From the NCBI RefSeq assembly GCF_004014715.1, contig NZ_CP034835.1, forward strand, positions 3,286,001 through 3,350,000: a stretch of DNA of 64,000 bases, read 5' to 3'. Made by a program: the position numbers and the translations under genes. This DNA comes from Pseudoalteromonas sp. R3 (lineage in GTDB: Bacteria; Pseudomonadota; Gammaproteobacteria; Enterobacterales; Alteromonadaceae). Under the pieces are notes generated by a model. It saw only the letters and a list, made by a program, of their open reading frames with translations, did no database searches and was not told where the DNA came from. Shown here piece after piece: positions 17,026 to 25,481 of the stretch (position 1 is the first letter of the stretch; each line of letters opens with the position of its first letter).

Positions 17026-17297
17026 TACGTCACTCCTTGGAAATGAAAAGATTGAATATTCAGCGCATCTAACCCTGAAGACAGCGCCAGTGCGCCAGCC
17101 ATAGAATCGGGTATCACGCCCGAACTTTCGGTCTTCAGGCTAGCGGTATTTAATGACTGAACAAGTGCATGGGCAGCCATTGCCCCGTTGCTCGGATCCG
17201 GCGTAATCCCCTCGCCCTCAGCACGCCAGTGCTGACAATTGAGCAAGTGTCCCGCTGCGGCCGTAGCCACAGCTCCCAGTGTCGAGTCTGGTGTCAC
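17025..17297 (-). CDS. Small triple-repeat protein, possible continuation of I (cassette 1)
   Basis: 90 residues from a GTG. It consists of three units of about 28-31 residues, each with PDSxxGAxA, a central LN, and a Gly-Val/Ile end. The last residues of the upstream I gene (GAAQSPLNLIDHEATGLG) fit the second half of the same unit. The sequence GGGGTGA at the junction contains both the I stop and this GTG; one extra G would fuse the two into a protein of about 375 residues. It is either a coupled separate protein or the 3' part of I behind a single-base deletion. Confidence 0.5.
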   Translation of the reverse strand: MTPDSTLGAVATAAAGHLLNCQHWRAEGEGITPDPSNGAMAAHALVQSLNTASLKTESSGVIPDSMAGALALSSGLDALNIQSFHFQGVT

Positions 17298-18151
17298 CCC
17301 AACCCCGTGGCTTCATGGTCGATAAGATTGAGCGGCGATTGTGCAGCCCCAAAAGGTGCCAAAGATTCACTCAGTGCTATACCCAGCTGTAAATCCACGT
17401 GAATAGCGCCGCGCTTAACGGCATTGATCACCCGGCGGATTTTTTTCAGCATTTGGGGAGTCAGCAGTCCTTGCTGATGGTCGTCCAAATTCTGGTTCAC
17501 CAGTGCCCACACTTTAACCGTACCAGGCGGCATGACCTCATCAGAGGGGGTGTCCGCTCCTTCGGACTGCCACCATTCCTTGATTTCAGTAGCAATATTT
17601 AAACTGTCGAGTGCTTTTTGCAGCGCGTAGGGCGTGCCTTTGTATTGGTGCACTGCAAAAGCGTCGCGGATCACCCGGCGTTTCAGTGTTTCTGACCAGG
17701 TTTCATCCCATTCATCCACCGACATAGCCCAGGCCAGCCAGGGCAACAGGGAGGCCGGACACAACATAGGATCCCATATCGCACGCAGTAACAGACGAAT
17801 ATCCTGTAAAATACAGGCATCTTGTAACGCACGCCGCCGCGCTCTGTCATCGAGATAACTTTCCCAGTCGGCTATTTTTAAAGCCTCTGCAAGCGCCGGT
17901 AACATCGCCGCTGGGCAGAGTACGTCATCCCACAGCACGGTGAGTAGCTGGTTAATATCGGCCTGATAAAAAGCGCTTTCACTACAGGACGTTAGCTGCC
18001 ATTGTTCGGCCAGACTTTGCCTCTTAGATTCGCTCAACGCCTTGATGTTCAAAACTTTAAGCAGCAAAGACCGTATTTTGTCGGGCCGGGAAAATTCGCT
18101 TTCAATTGCCCGTACCAAAGGTGTTGCATTACTGGGAAGCAGCTCATTCAT
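17294..18151 (-). CDS. I: Baseplate wedge protein I (cassette 1)
   Basis: 285 residues of the P2 gpI (tail protein I) family. The family core is IWDPMLCPASLLPWLAWAMS, VDEWDETWS, then a helix and HQYKGTPYALQKALDSLNI. A degenerate copy of the core (VLWDDVLCPAAMLPALAEAL) precedes it at about residues 70-95, so the N-terminal part contains an internal duplication not seen in the other three I proteins. I-type proteins form the baseplate wedge with J and anchor the fibre. The start overlaps the end of J. The C-terminus may be frameshifted into the 17025 gene. Confidence 0.85.
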   Translation of the reverse strand: MNELLPSNATPLVRAIESEFSRPDKIRSLLLKVLNIKALSESKRQSLAEQWQLTSCSESAFYQADINQLLTVLWDDVLCPAAMLPALAEALKIADWESYLDDRARRRALQDACILQDIRLLLRAIWDPMLCPASLLPWLAWAMSVDEWDETWSETLKRRVIRDAFAVHQYKGTPYALQKALDSLNIATEIKEWWQSEGADTPSDEVMPPGTVKVWALVNQNLDDHQQGLLTPQMLKKIRRVINAVKRGAIHVDLQLGIALSESLAPFGAAQSPLNLIDHEATGLG

Positions 18152-19025
18152 GATTGACGACTACCTCTACTTCGTAATGCTCACACCAGGGAGATTGAGT
18201 ATTTGTCACGGATATATTTGACGCAGGAGAAGTCAGATTGACTTCATCCACGCCCTCCAGGTGCAAGGCTGCAAACAGCCCTGCTCGGGTCACTTTTTTG
18301 CCGAGTTTCTGTCGGCTGGCGAGATACACTTGCATTCTTTTCACAGCGGCCTGGCGGATTGCTTCGGCTGAGGGCCCAGGCAATACAATCAGCTGCGCTT
18401 TAACTGTGTAAGGCACAATCTGCACCGCATTCACCGTCACCCGATCACCCAGGGGCCTGACTCGAGAGGCTTGCTGGTGCTCCCATCCCTGGGCAGCAAA
18501 GTGTTTGGCTACTTTATCGAGCAGCACCTGTGACGGTGTACCATTGCCTTCTGTACTGAGAACAGTCAGTACAATCTCACAGGGCGCCGGGCTGTGAACT
18601 GTGACATCCCGAATGGCCGGGTCGAGCGACAAAGTATGAAAGGCATAAGCCGATGCGCTGCCTGCTGTATTTAAGCCATCAAAGGCCAGCTGAATGCGCT
18701 GGCGAAACCGGGTATCGCTTTCACCTTCGTCGCGCAGCAGGTTATAGCGCGATGCGATGGCATCCAGGTCTGCGCCACTGGCCGTTGCCAGCATCACGCC
18801 TTTGACCGCATCATTTACCTGCTGAGTATTCAATACCTGCTGGTAGGCGAGGGTTTGCAACAAGGCCATCAGCGGGTCGCTTTCCAGTTTAAGGGCATCG
18901 GCATACTGAGGATGTGACGCTAAAAAACGCTGTTTGATTTCGTTTAGCTGGTGCTCAAAATCCACATCCTGTAACAGCTCTGGCATGGGCACCCGGGACA
19001 GGTCTGGTGTTAGAAATTGGCTCAT
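18144..19025 (-). CDS. J: Baseplate wedge protein J (cassette 1)
   Basis: About 293 residues, normal length for the gpJ family (gp6-like wedge ring). Visible are LSRVPMPELL, LESDPLMALLQTLAYQQVLN, ASGADLDAIASRYNLLRDEG, ESDTRFRQRIQL and NTAGSASAYAFHTLSLDPAI. The start at 19025 is preferred because GAGG lies before it; the frame is open to 19100. It follows three terminator-like hairpins, one ending only about 20 bases before its ribosome site. It is the J gene nearest the tail core. Confidence 0.88.
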   Translation of the reverse strand: MSQFLTPDLSRVPMPELLQDVDFEHQLNEIKQRFLASHPQYADALKLESDPLMALLQTLAYQQVLNTQQVNDAVKGVMLATASGADLDAIASRYNLLRDEGESDTRFRQRIQLAFDGLNTAGSASAYAFHTLSLDPAIRDVTVHSPAPCEIVLTVLSTEGNGTPSQVLLDKVAKHFAAQGWEHQQASRVRPLGDRVTVNAVQIVPYTVKAQLIVLPGPSAEAIRQAAVKRMQVYLASRQKLGKKVTRAGLFAALHLEGVDEVNLTSPASNISVTNTQSPWCEHYEVEVVVNHE

Positions 19026-19043
19026 CTCATCCTCGTTTGTTGC

Positions 19044-19095
19044 AAAAATAAAAAACCCGACTTGGCACTGCACAACACAGCACCGCATCGGGTTT
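19044..19095 (-). terminator. Terminator just upstream of J (cassette 1)
   Basis: On the minus strand AAACCCGA and TCGGGTTT form an outer stem, an inner GGTGCTG/CAGTGCC stem pairs fully (counting G-U), and a T-rich tail (TTTTTTATTTTT) follows. The T tail ends about 20 bases before the J start codon. It would stop transcripts from cassette 2 before cassette 1 and the tail core unless suppressed. Confidence 0.75.
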
Positions 19096-19128
19096 ATCAC
19101 GGGAAGTCTGTTTTTAATCTTTCGTTAG

Positions 19129-19590
19129 CTTTCTCAAGATTAGGTGTATCTTACTGATTTTCAGGGATTAAAAACGGTCAACTTTGACCGGTTTAAATGC
19201 CACAGAGGTAGCCACTGTTAACCGGGCATAAAAAAACCACCAGTCGCAATACGAGCCAGTTGTTTTTTAACTTGCGGATGCTTTATTTGCAAAGTAACCG
19301 TTTACCTGGTTGCCTGACTTAACTTTCTCAAGCTTAGGTGTATCTTACTGATTTTATGGGATTAAAAACGGTCAATTCTGACCGGTTTAAATGCCGCAGT
19401 GTCATCCACTGTGAACCAGACATAAAAAAACCACCAGTCGCAATACGAGCCGGTGGTTTTTAACTTGCGGATGCTTTATTTGCAAAGTAACCGTTTACCT
19501 GGTTGCCTGACTTAACTTTCTCAAGCTTAGGTGTATCTTACTGATTTTCTGGGCAGAAAACCGGTCAATTCTGACCGGGTTAGATATTTC
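19129..19590. repeat. Tandem direct repeat of about 193 bp (2.4 copies) with embedded hairpins
   Basis: Copies begin with CTTTCTCAAG at 19129, 19323 and 19516 (periods 194 and 193); the third is cut off after about 75 bp. Each complete copy has a short palindrome CGGTCAA...TTGACCG and a larger hairpin AAAACCACC...GGTGGTTTT. Copy 2 keeps the large hairpin intact and copy 1 has mismatches in its right arm. The array fills the only large gap inside the tail locus, between cassettes 2 and 1. No ORF of note lies in it. Confidence 0.9.
19424..19461 (-). terminator. Terminator in repeat copy 2, after cassette 2
   Basis: AAAAACCACC (19426-19435) and GGTGGTTTTT (19452-19461) form a perfect 10-bp stem; on the minus strand it is followed by a T7 run. 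It lies downstream of the last cassette 2 gene and reads as rho-independent on the coding strand; the + strand side also has a T run, so it may be bidirectional. Confidence 0.8.
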
Positions 19591-19619
19591 TACGTTTTTA
19601 ATTCGCCAGCTGAGCGGAT

Positions 19620-20045
19620 CTAAAGCTCAGCCGTAAATGAGAACGCATCAATTGCCTCAATAGACGTCAGCTCCGCAACCTCTAGCTCCGCCTCATCACT
19701 TTTTTGACGCAACGCTTCACGTTTTGCTAATTCAGCCTGCAATGACGTCTTGGCCTCTTGCTGCTGTGCGTCATCACGACTGAGTTCTGCGGCCAACAAG
19801 TGCTCCTGCGCCTTAGTGACACGCCACTGCTGCGCCTCAAGGCATGCATACACGGCACGTTTGATCTCGTCTACCAGCTCATCTTTACGTGCAGCTATAG
19901 CCTCTTCACTAAGGTGTGGCGGCTGATAGCCCGCAATAAAGGCGGCTGCTGACTCTTCATCCCAGGCTTCGCCCGTTTGCGGGTGCACCAGCCAGTAGTT
20001 TCCTTCGATCTTCATGCCTTTATCGGCAAAATATTCGCAACTCAT
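19620..20045 (-). CDS. Small coiled-coil accessory protein, possible fibre chaperone (cassette 2)
   Basis: 141 residues, with AAGGAG-type site before the ATG. The N-terminal part (GNYWLVHPQTGEAWDEESA) resembles the small domain often encoded after fibre genes, and the rest is a long charged helix (KTSLQAELAKREALRQKSDE). It is the last gene of cassette 2, the place of fibre assembly chaperones. Function is inferred from position only. Confidence 0.55.
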   Translation of the reverse strand: MSCEYFADKGMKIEGNYWLVHPQTGEAWDEESAAAFIAGYQPPHLSEEAIAARKDELVDEIKRAVYACLEAQQWRVTKAQEHLLAAELSRDDAQQQEAKTSLQAELAKREALRQKSDEAELEVAELTSIEAIDAFSFTAEL

Positions 20046-20054
20046 GATCTCTCC

Positions 20055-21536
20055 TTAAAATGCGCGACAGGTGCGGCCCAGGCCGTATTGGTTGTAGATA
20101 TAATGCTCATTAAGTAAACCGATATGACTATAGGGATTGATGCAATTAATCGCTGTCGCAGCAATACCGCCATCATAACCTGCATTTGCAGCTCTGGTAC
20201 GGTAACTATACATACCTAACAACTCCCCCGACATGCTTTCCAAAGCAACAGTGACTTCACCTTCACCATTCATAGTTCCATTCGAGTTCTGTACTTTATA
20301 ACACGCTGAATTACTTGTGAAAAAGTAGTTAACCGGCTCCAGTTTTTGCGCTTCTGTAAAGCGGTAATGTGCACTGTACTTGTTGCCCCCCATTTTCACC
20401 GAACTGTTAAACACGCCAAAATAGCCAAAGTAGCTGTTCGTTGATGTATTTATCTTTTGTTCTTTATTGGTATAACGCTGGTTACCGTAAGGTTGATCCA
20501 ACAAATGATGAATGAAATTAACCGTTGTAAAATCTCTGGCGTCTACATAGGCTTGCAGTTCCGACTGATTTGCAATAGCAGTATTGGTAACAATATTACC
20601 ATCGCGGTACTTCTCAATAAGCAACGAAGTATTTTCATCCACCATAACCAAGCAATGCTTCTGATTATCGTACAACACAGCAACATGGGCATAGTTATGG
20701 CTGGTATCGGTTAATACGCCATATTGGTCCCTTGCATTAAGGTTTTGCTTAGGCTTGGTCAGAGAAGTAAACCCCTGTGAACGCACAAACACACCACCAT
20801 AGTTTACAGCGGCTGTCGCCTGAGAATCTTGAGTGCTATAGACAACATCGTAGTCAATGTCAGCAGGGTTGTCTTTTGTACCCAAAGGTAAAAAGGCGCT
20901 TGCGCCATACATATACACTTTACTAGTTGGGTTTTGCTCAAAGACATTCGAGTATAAGTAACTAGTACTAGTCGTAACTTTACCGCTGCCATTATGTTCA
21001 AGCATCAAATGCTCAAGTCTGCATTGTTCCTGGTTAGCACCGTGGGAGGCTCCCGGACGAACTAAATACGTTTTTCCACTATGATCATATACAGCCCAAA
21101 CCGCTGTTGATCGTTTGTACTGGACGTTTGAGTTTGCGGTCTCCACAGGCACAAATCCAAATACAGGCCTGATCTGATTATTAAAAGCCCGCCCCTGCAA
21201 TGCCTCAACCCGTGCCAGGCTCGGTGCCATGGTATCCAATCTGTCCAGCTTGGCCGCTTTACCTTCGAGCGCAGTGCCGTTGTCATTAAGTGTTTGAGCA
21301 GCCTGCTGCAGGCTGGTCTGACCGACCTGAGCGGCCTGTTGCAGCGCCGTTGTCGCCTCATCTATATGTGATTCAGCGACGGCCACAACAGCCTGTTCCA
21401 GTCGTTCGTTATCGGCCAGTTTAGTGATTGCATTGCTAACCAGCGCCTGCTCTTCGGCGCTAAGCGGTTGTTCGCCTTGCATGTCGGCGACCAGTTTGTC
21501 GACCATGACCTGCACGGCAGTTTGTATACTTGCCAT
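20055..21536 (-). CDS. Large tail fibre (cassette 2)
   Basis: 493 residues. Residues 1-125 are helical with Ala/Gln heptads (DEATTALQQAAQVGQTSLQQ), a probable stalk. The remainder is beta-rich with aromatic and Asn/Tyr-rich segments (TSNSACYKVQNSNGTMNGEG, YGLGRTCRAF at the end) and would form the receptor-binding tip; no family was recognised. The tip coding region is visibly richer in A+T than the stalk and the neighbouring genes, as expected for an exchanged specificity domain. Confidence 0.72.
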   Translation of the reverse strand: MASIQTAVQVMVDKLVADMQGEQPLSAEEQALVSNAITKLADNERLEQAVVAVAESHIDEATTALQQAAQVGQTSLQQAAQTLNDNGTALEGKAAKLDRLDTMAPSLARVEALQGRAFNNQIRPVFGFVPVETANSNVQYKRSTAVWAVYDHSGKTYLVRPGASHGANQEQCRLEHLMLEHNGSGKVTTSTSYLYSNVFEQNPTSKVYMYGASAFLPLGTKDNPADIDYDVVYSTQDSQATAAVNYGGVFVRSQGFTSLTKPKQNLNARDQYGVLTDTSHNYAHVAVLYDNQKHCLVMVDENTSLLIEKYRDGNIVTNTAIANQSELQAYVDARDFTTVNFIHHLLDQPYGNQRYTNKEQKINTSTNSYFGYFGVFNSSVKMGGNKYSAHYRFTEAQKLEPVNYFFTSNSACYKVQNSNGTMNGEGEVTVALESMSGELLGMYSYRTRAANAGYDGGIAATAINCINPYSHIGLLNEHYIYNQYGLGRTCRAF

Positions 21537-21581
21537 AAATTCCTCGTTGAATAATGTAGAAAGTAAATGAAGGGGCCTGCA

Positions 21582-21800
21582 CTAGAGCGCAAGCAAGGGC
21601 TCACCCAGCAGCTGGTTCAGACGACTGCGGCGCAGCTTTTCCTGCACCGCCTGATACTGTTGCTGTTGAATCTGTTGTTGCTGATATAACTGCGTGTCTA
21701 CTGCCGTCAGGGCATTGGCCAGTCGCGAGACATCTTGCTGTAACAGGTTGTCCGGGTGCGGCAAAGGCAGTGAAAAATACGGGGTTAGTGGATTATTCAT
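21582..21800 (-). CDS. Small fibre-associated protein, PLPHPDN type (cassette 2)
   Basis: 72 residues: NNPLTPYFSLPLPHPDNLLQ, VSRLANALTAVD, then a Gln-rich helix. The PYFxLPLPHPxN(xL)xxDVxRL motif is one I associate with the N-terminal anchor of phage fibres, which here is a separate small gene between two large fibre genes. It probably links the DUF4815-type structure to the fibre at 20055. Confidence 0.6.
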   Translation of the reverse strand: MNNPLTPYFSLPLPHPDNLLQQDVSRLANALTAVDTQLYQQQQIQQQQYQAVQEKLRRSRLNQLLGEPLLAL

Positions 21801-21809
21801 GCCGCCTCC

Positions 21810-22997
21810 TTAGATAGAAAATGCCCGCAAAGCGCGCACTCTGGGGCGCTCGGTATGGCTGCCAGACAACAATAATTTTACCCGGGCACTGCGCTCGGTC
21901 AGGTTGTCCAGCTGATAGTGACACAGCTGCCAGCCTTCATCCGCGGCCTGTGTCGACTTCAGTGGTACCTCAGTCCAGGTGTCGCCCTGCTCAATCAAGA
22001 CAGTGACCTTGGCCACGCCGGGCAGCTGGGCTTCAAAACTCACTTTCAGGCTGCCATCCAGTTCACAGGGAATAGCCCGGGTCACGTAATCAGCCTGCTC
22101 TGCGACTTTGCCCAGCGCAGCCTGTACACTTTCAAACAACACCGGAGATTGAGTTGCCGTACCAGTCAGTCTGGCGCTGACACTGAGCGCTTCTGTAGCC
22201 TTATTGGCAAGTCGTACAGATTGCAACTCCTGCAAGCTGAATGTGCCTGTACTTTCACCTGAGAACTCAAGTTGTAGCTGAGTATCACTGCCAGGACGCT
22301 CTGCAACAGCCAGCGCAAGCAAATCTGTGTGGCCATCCAGCGCCACCTCACCCAAAGCCACCAGACTCTCAGTTTGCGTAAAGCGCGCCGCTTTAAGGCG
22401 AAACGCCAGATCGCGATTCTGGTGTGGCGTCCAGGTTGACGCATTACTTGAAGACAGCAACACACCGACCTGATAAGGCTGGCTGGTTACCCAACCACTT
22501 TGGCTGTCAAACTTACCCAGTTCAGCAATCGCTACTTCATGCTCGTCACCATCCGTGAGCACCACTATCGCGTATTCTTCACCGGCATTAAGCGACACCG
22601 GCGTAAACTCGAACAAGGTCGACTCGCCACCGAGTTTGATGTCACTTTGCTGCAAGGTCGCCTCCGCCAGTACGGTCTGGTTAGGGATCCCCAGCTCGGT
22701 CTCGCGGATCTGCACTCGCACCGCTTCCTTGCCGGTCTTTTTAAACCACAGTTCCACAGCCGCAATAAAGCGACGTTCTGGCAAAGTAAAAGTTTGTGCC
22801 AGCGGGTCGTAGCGCACCGTCACGATGGAGTTGATGCGTCTGACCGTTTCACTGCGAATGGTCGCATTGCCGGTATAACGGGCCTGCCCCACCGATCCCA
22901 TGGCGCCACTAAAGCGCACATCTTTACTGCCCACCGGCACATTGCCGGGGATCAAAAATCGGCCACGTACCTGACCATTGTTATCTGCCTTGATCAT
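21810..22997 (-). CDS. Fibre-region protein following DUF4815 protein (cassette 2)
   Basis: 395 residues, beta-rich. It begins DNNGQVRGRFLIPGNVPVGS and contains YDPLAQTFTLPERRFIAAVE and GEEYAIVVLTDGDEHEVAIA. The order resembles the C-terminal half of large DUF4815 phage fibre proteins, so the function may be one protein split in two; the start overlaps the stop of the DUF4815 gene by 1 base, which gives strong coupling. The C-terminal third looks like a beta-sandwich. Receptor or structural role in the fibre is inferred. Confidence 0.6.
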   Translation of the reverse strand: MIKADNNGQVRGRFLIPGNVPVGSKDVRFSGAMGSVGQARYTGNATIRSETVRRINSIVTVRYDPLAQTFTLPERRFIAAVELWFKKTGKEAVRVQIRETELGIPNQTVLAEATLQQSDIKLGGESTLFEFTPVSLNAGEEYAIVVLTDGDEHEVAIAELGKFDSQSGWVTSQPYQVGVLLSSSNASTWTPHQNRDLAFRLKAARFTQTESLVALGEVALDGHTDLLALAVAERPGSDTQLQLEFSGESTGTFSLQELQSVRLANKATEALSVSARLTGTATQSPVLFESVQAALGKVAEQADYVTRAIPCELDGSLKVSFEAQLPGVAKVTVLIEQGDTWTEVPLKSTQAADEGWQLCHYQLDNLTERSARVKLLLSGSHTERPRVRALRAFSI

Positions 22998-24973
22998 TAA
23001 GCCTCCTGAGCCTGAACACTGATCCCATCAAAGGTCACCCTGTCCAGGGTTTCCTGTGGGCCAAATCCGGAGATGGTAAAGTTCACCCAACGTGAACGCA
23101 TAAACTGAGCCTGACGCGTGGTTCGGCTCAATACCTGAGTGCTGGTGCGAGTGCGGGTTAACCTGCGCAGGCCCCGGCCAATATCAAAGCGCCGGGTAAT
23201 TGGGCTGGTCCAGCTGCGGCTTGTCTGAGTCCAGTGATCGACACTGGGCGACAAACGCACGGTGGCAGGGATAGGTTCAACCGCCTGATAGGGATTGACC
23301 TTCATGCTGCCGGTTTGCTTGGTTTGCGCCAGCACGTCTTCGAGCTCATAGGGTAAGGTCAGCACATTGCCTGTCGGCAAAGGCAGTTCAACGATATCAG
23401 CACTTAAGGGCAGAATAAGCTCACCATCGACAATGGCCGCCGTTTGTTCAATACCTGCATCGCGCATATCATCGTCAATAAAGGGGTCGACAAACACACC
23501 AAACTTGCTGGAAGACTCTTCACTATTGGCGTCATTACGCAGTCGCTCAATCGCCAGTAACTGATACAAATCACTGATCTGAGACTGCATTTGTTCCAGC
23601 TCAGACATAGATACCGCTCTGACCGCCAGGTTTTCAATTTCCGGCGCCTGCTCGGCAAACCAACTCTGACTCACCTGTGCCAGAGGTAAATGGTTGGCTG
23701 GTACCTTTGGTGCTACGGGCAACTGGTGGGCCGGTTGACCTTTAATGCGTTTAAGCTGGCCAAAACGGTCCAGTACCACTAAATCAATACGCGGTCGATA
23801 CCATTGATAGTCCACAGTGATCAGTGCATTCTCAACCAGCTCTCCCTGTGGTTGTTGCTTTTGCAGGGTAAAACCAAATTCATCGGGCTCCACTGCCACC
23901 TGGGTACGAAAGCGGTAACGTACCTCAAATTGACTGCCCGGTGCAGGCTCTGCCCCACTGAGCTGCCAGCTGATGTGATTGCGCAAAAAGAGAAAGTCGA
24001 CCCCGGCCACAAACTCAGTCTCGCCCTGAGTAACGCTGAGGATCTCCAGCACCGATTCATCCGGCAGCAGGTCTTCTCCCCCCGCCAGCTGAGCACGCGT
24101 CAGTGTGGCACTTTTTTCGATGCTGACATTCACTTCTTCTACGGTTTTCACCGGGAAGAAATCCAGGTCAACCCGCATACTGCGTGTGTCATCACCCGAT
24201 GTTGGAACACTGATAAAGGCTTTAGGCTCTTCCCTGACAGTGCCAATATCCGGATCCCAGTCAAAAGCCGCGCTACGTGCGGTATCAAAGGCCACCTCAT
24301 AGCCCTGAATATGCGCCTTCCCTTCTTGCAGGCTGAATACCTGCTGATCGGCTTCGCGGTCACGATAGCTCAGCGCCATGCCTTCAACGACATAACTGCC
24401 ACCATTGGCTTCACGGTCATAGCGGGCCAGCGCCTGGGTCACAGCATCCAGCTGAGGCGGCGGCTGTTTGATGATCAGCACCCCATCTTCAATGCGGTGT
24501 ACCGGATAAAACGCATTTTCTTCGGCCAGCGCGTCGTCTCGCAAACCCCACTGGCAATGCTGCTGTAACCGGGCAGCACCAGGTTCGTCGTAGTTGAGCG
24601 CATTAACAGCGGGATCTCTGAGCGATGGATCTTCCACTTCCGTCACCACACTGTGGGTCAGCCAGACACCAATATCCACACCGCCTTGCAACGCAATGCT
24701 AAGTGTGGCTGCTGGCAGGCTTCTGATATGACCATCCAGATAAACCTGAGCAGCGCTTAGTTGCGTCTCACCCGATTGTGTATCGATCACCACGTCGCCG
24801 CCAGACACCAGATCGCCGTCTTTTAGCAAAACATCGGCAATGTCTTTGACCTGATGCTGAACCTGAGACTGCAGGTCATTCAGTTCCCGGCTTTGCAACC
24901 CTCGCCCGGAGCGAAACAACAGCCGCTCATAACCATTGGCTTTATCATAGTTGTGATAATAATCCTGTAGCAT
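22997..24973 (-). CDS. DUF4815 fibre/baseplate protein (cassette 2)
   Basis: 658 residues. The start YYHNYDKANGYERLLFRSGR, GLQSRELNDLQ and VKDIADVLLKDGDLVSGGDV is the DUF4815 hallmark, found in tail-fibre regions of Myoviridae-type phages. The region near 425-470 is helical and links N-terminal and C-terminal beta parts. This is the largest fibre-region gene in the locus, present only in cassette 2, so that cassette may build a longer or more complex fibre than the others. Its molecular role is not known in detail. Confidence 0.78.
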   Translation of the reverse strand: MLQDYYHNYDKANGYERLLFRSGRGLQSRELNDLQSQVQHQVKDIADVLLKDGDLVSGGDVVIDTQSGETQLSAAQVYLDGHIRSLPAATLSIALQGGVDIGVWLTHSVVTEVEDPSLRDPAVNALNYDEPGAARLQQHCQWGLRDDALAEENAFYPVHRIEDGVLIIKQPPPQLDAVTQALARYDREANGGSYVVEGMALSYRDREADQQVFSLQEGKAHIQGYEVAFDTARSAAFDWDPDIGTVREEPKAFISVPTSGDDTRSMRVDLDFFPVKTVEEVNVSIEKSATLTRAQLAGGEDLLPDESVLEILSVTQGETEFVAGVDFLFLRNHISWQLSGAEPAPGSQFEVRYRFRTQVAVEPDEFGFTLQKQQPQGELVENALITVDYQWYRPRIDLVVLDRFGQLKRIKGQPAHQLPVAPKVPANHLPLAQVSQSWFAEQAPEIENLAVRAVSMSELEQMQSQISDLYQLLAIERLRNDANSEESSSKFGVFVDPFIDDDMRDAGIEQTAAIVDGELILPLSADIVELPLPTGNVLTLPYELEDVLAQTKQTGSMKVNPYQAVEPIPATVRLSPSVDHWTQTSRSWTSPITRRFDIGRGLRRLTRTRTSTQVLSRTTRQAQFMRSRWVNFTISGFGPQETLDRVTFDGISVQAQEA

Positions 24974-24981
24974 GGGCTCTC

Positions 24982-25461
24982 CTAAAAACTCATCACAAAT
25001 TCAAAACTTTCTCGCACCCCAGGCTCTCTCACCAAAGGTGCGCGATGGTCCAGTAACAACAAGGTTCCCGGGGATGCAACTTGCTCCGGCGGCACGTATA
25101 CCTGCCCTGCTGCCACATCGGCTGTGAACGTGGTGCCAGAAAAGATCCCCAGCTCACGAACGGTCTCGCCCTGAGCATCTTCAAAATCAAAAACAAACTG
25201 ACAGTAAACATGGCGTGTAGGCTCAGCGCTGTGGCGATAACGCGCACCCTGCACTTCAATCTCGCCCTGCTCGTGCGGTTCGCAAAAACCTTGCACTTTG
25301 ACTTTGCGATATCCCAGAGGGTCGGCCAGATGCGCAGCACTGATTGGCTCGGATGGTGGCGTCTGCCAGTTGCCATCACCACGGCCCCATGCCAGATAAA
25401 GTGGGGTTTGGGCGACACTGCGTGCAAGCAGAGTCCGCCCGTTAAAGGTGAAAATAGACAA
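24982..25461 (-). CDS. Fibre-base protein, divergent (cassette 2)
   Basis: About 159 residues. The TTG at 25461 is chosen as start because AAGGAG lies 5 bases upstream; a longer reading from 25503 would overlap the I stop. It has SIFTFNGRTLLARSVAQTPL, WGRGDGNW and TVRELGIFSGT, which parallels the EIGFY landmark of the other fibre-base proteins, so it is likely the functional counterpart in this cassette. Sequence divergence matches the divergent J/I pair upstream. Confidence 0.65.
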   Translation of the reverse strand: MSIFTFNGRTLLARSVAQTPLYLAWGRGDGNWQTPPSEPISAAHLADPLGYRKVKVQGFCEPHEQGEIEVQGARYRHSAEPTRHVYCQFVFDFEDAQGETVRELGIFSGTTFTADVAAGQVYVPPEQVASPGTLLLLDHRAPLVREPGVRESFEFVMSF

Positions 25462-25481
25462 TGTAACTCCTTGTTTAGAGG

